Source of the DNA: Candidatus Brockarchaeota archaeon
Lineage (GTDB): Archaea; Thermoproteota; EX4484-205; JAAOZP01
DNA: 33,236 nt
Direction: 5' to 3'
NCBI GenBank assembly: GCA_017601245.1
Contig: JAFNJB010000051.1
Location: 1 to 33,236 of the forward strand
The translations under genes were made by a program, and so were the position numbers. Shown piece after piece: positions 32,776-33,236 of the stretch. Below the pieces are notes generated by a model. It was not told the origin of the DNA. It saw only the letters and a program-made list of their open reading frames with translations, and did no database searches. Each line of letters begins with the position of its first letter. Position 1 is the first letter of the stretch.

Positions 32776-33236
32776 TTAGAGACTGATTAACATTTCCTCC
32801 AATATCTTTATTGTTCCCTCTTTCTTAGCTTTAAGCCTCACTCTTTTAAGATCTATTTTCGTAAACTTCATTATCCCCTTAACGTCTTCAATATCCTTCG
32901 CAGCTTTGTCTTTTGATACTGTTGCCTTAATCATCCGTAGCTTCGCTAAAATCAATTCCTCAGGATCTTGGAAAAAAGTATTTACATCGAAAATCGTGCC
33001 CTTCCTCTTTTTAAACTTCCTTTCAGAAAATATTATGTCAACACTGTAAGGAGACTTCTCATCATTAATTGTTAGAATCTTATACCCAGATTTCAACACT
33101 TTCCTTATTGTTTCTTTTTCGACCTTAAGTCTTGCCCTTTTAAGAGCTGAAACAAGTTTGTCAATATCTTTTTCACTAGAAACCGTTACCATAATATCAA
33201 TATCAACAGTAGTACGCGGGACTCCATAGAAACTAG
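32776..33236 (-). CDS. Nucleotidyltransferase-fold protein, N-terminus outside window
   Basis: The track starts this gene at ATG 33192, but the frame stays open to the window edge and reads SFYGVPRTTVDIDIMVTVSS. That GVPRTTxDIDI block is the core of minimal nucleotidyltransferases (DUF6036/AbiEii-like), with DID as the catalytic Asp pair, so the true start is beyond 33236. The visible part also has the later strand YSVDIIF, and EELILAKLRMIK near the substrate site, then a short helical tail. It is Lys/Ile-rich with A/T-ending codons. Such proteins can be toxins of antitoxin-paired systems or enzymes of unknown target; a partner could lie outside the window. It is on the strand opposite rad50, 221 bases away. 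Confidence 0.75.
   Translation of the reverse strand, partial: SFYGVPRTTVDIDIMVTVSSEKDIDKLVSALKRARLKVEKETIRKVLKSGYKILTINDEKSPYSVDIIFSERKFKKRKGTIFDVNTFFQDPEELILAKLRMIKATVSKDKAAKDIEDVKGIMKFTKIDLKRVRLKAKKEGTIKILEEMLISL

Noticed and set aside
1-33236. CRISPR array, transposase, integrase or attachment site
   Set aside because: No regularly spaced repeats, transposase motifs or flanking target duplications were seen.

Overview
The window looks like part of the chromosome of a thermophilic archaeon. The main evidence is an overlapping nurA-herA-mre11-rad50 operon, an archaeal TIP49 (RuvB-like) ATPase, HMG-CoA reductase of the isoprenoid lipid pathway, an aldehyde:ferredoxin oxidoreductase with its ferredoxin, and an AmmeMemoRadiSam enzyme. 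Several first genes of transcription units have a TATA-like box 25-30 nt before the start codon, so their mRNAs are probably leaderless. Genes inside operons use ATGA/TAATG overlaps or a Shine-Dalgarno (SD) site. TTG starts are common. The style suggests Thermoproteota (TACK), but the lineage cannot be fixed from the sequence alone; a class II HMG-CoA reductase is unusual for that group.

Layout. 1-1532: the 3' end of an AmrS-type radical SAM gene, then proC. 1636-5266: a heterodimeric ABC exporter whose second half is split into separate membrane and ATPase genes. 5338-7197: TIP49 and a small dual-specificity phosphatase. 7202-8515 (minus): class II HMG-CoA reductase. 8667-10052: an unrecognised 461-aa protein with a C-terminal Cys/His cluster. 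10252-13513: a tight operon of a predicted tail-anchored protein, a MoxR-type AAA+ ATPase and an HExxH-peptidase/VWA fusion. 13599-16148: a SIMPL-domain protein, a membrane-anchored winged-helix regulator, a small FUN14-like membrane protein (minus) and a class II glutamine amidotransferase.

From 16158 to 26247 every gene is on the minus strand: a methyltransferase, the AOR/ferredoxin pair, a mutarotase-like protein, a GH116-family protein, a NagZ-type GH3 protein and a PfkB sugar kinase. The last four form a sugar-catabolic block with no transporter or secretion signal, so it probably acts on glycosides inside the cell. 26456-32554 is the DNA-end-resection operon; its Rad50 is short and has an altered signature motif. 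At the right edge is the 3' part of a minus-strand nucleotidyltransferase gene that runs out of the window.

No tRNA, rRNA, CRISPR array, insertion sequence or attachment site was recognised. No gap between real genes exceeds 300 bases; the largest is 32555-32775. The best candidate for a little-described system is the tail-anchor/MoxR/peptidase-VWA operon, possibly with the 461-aa gene before it.
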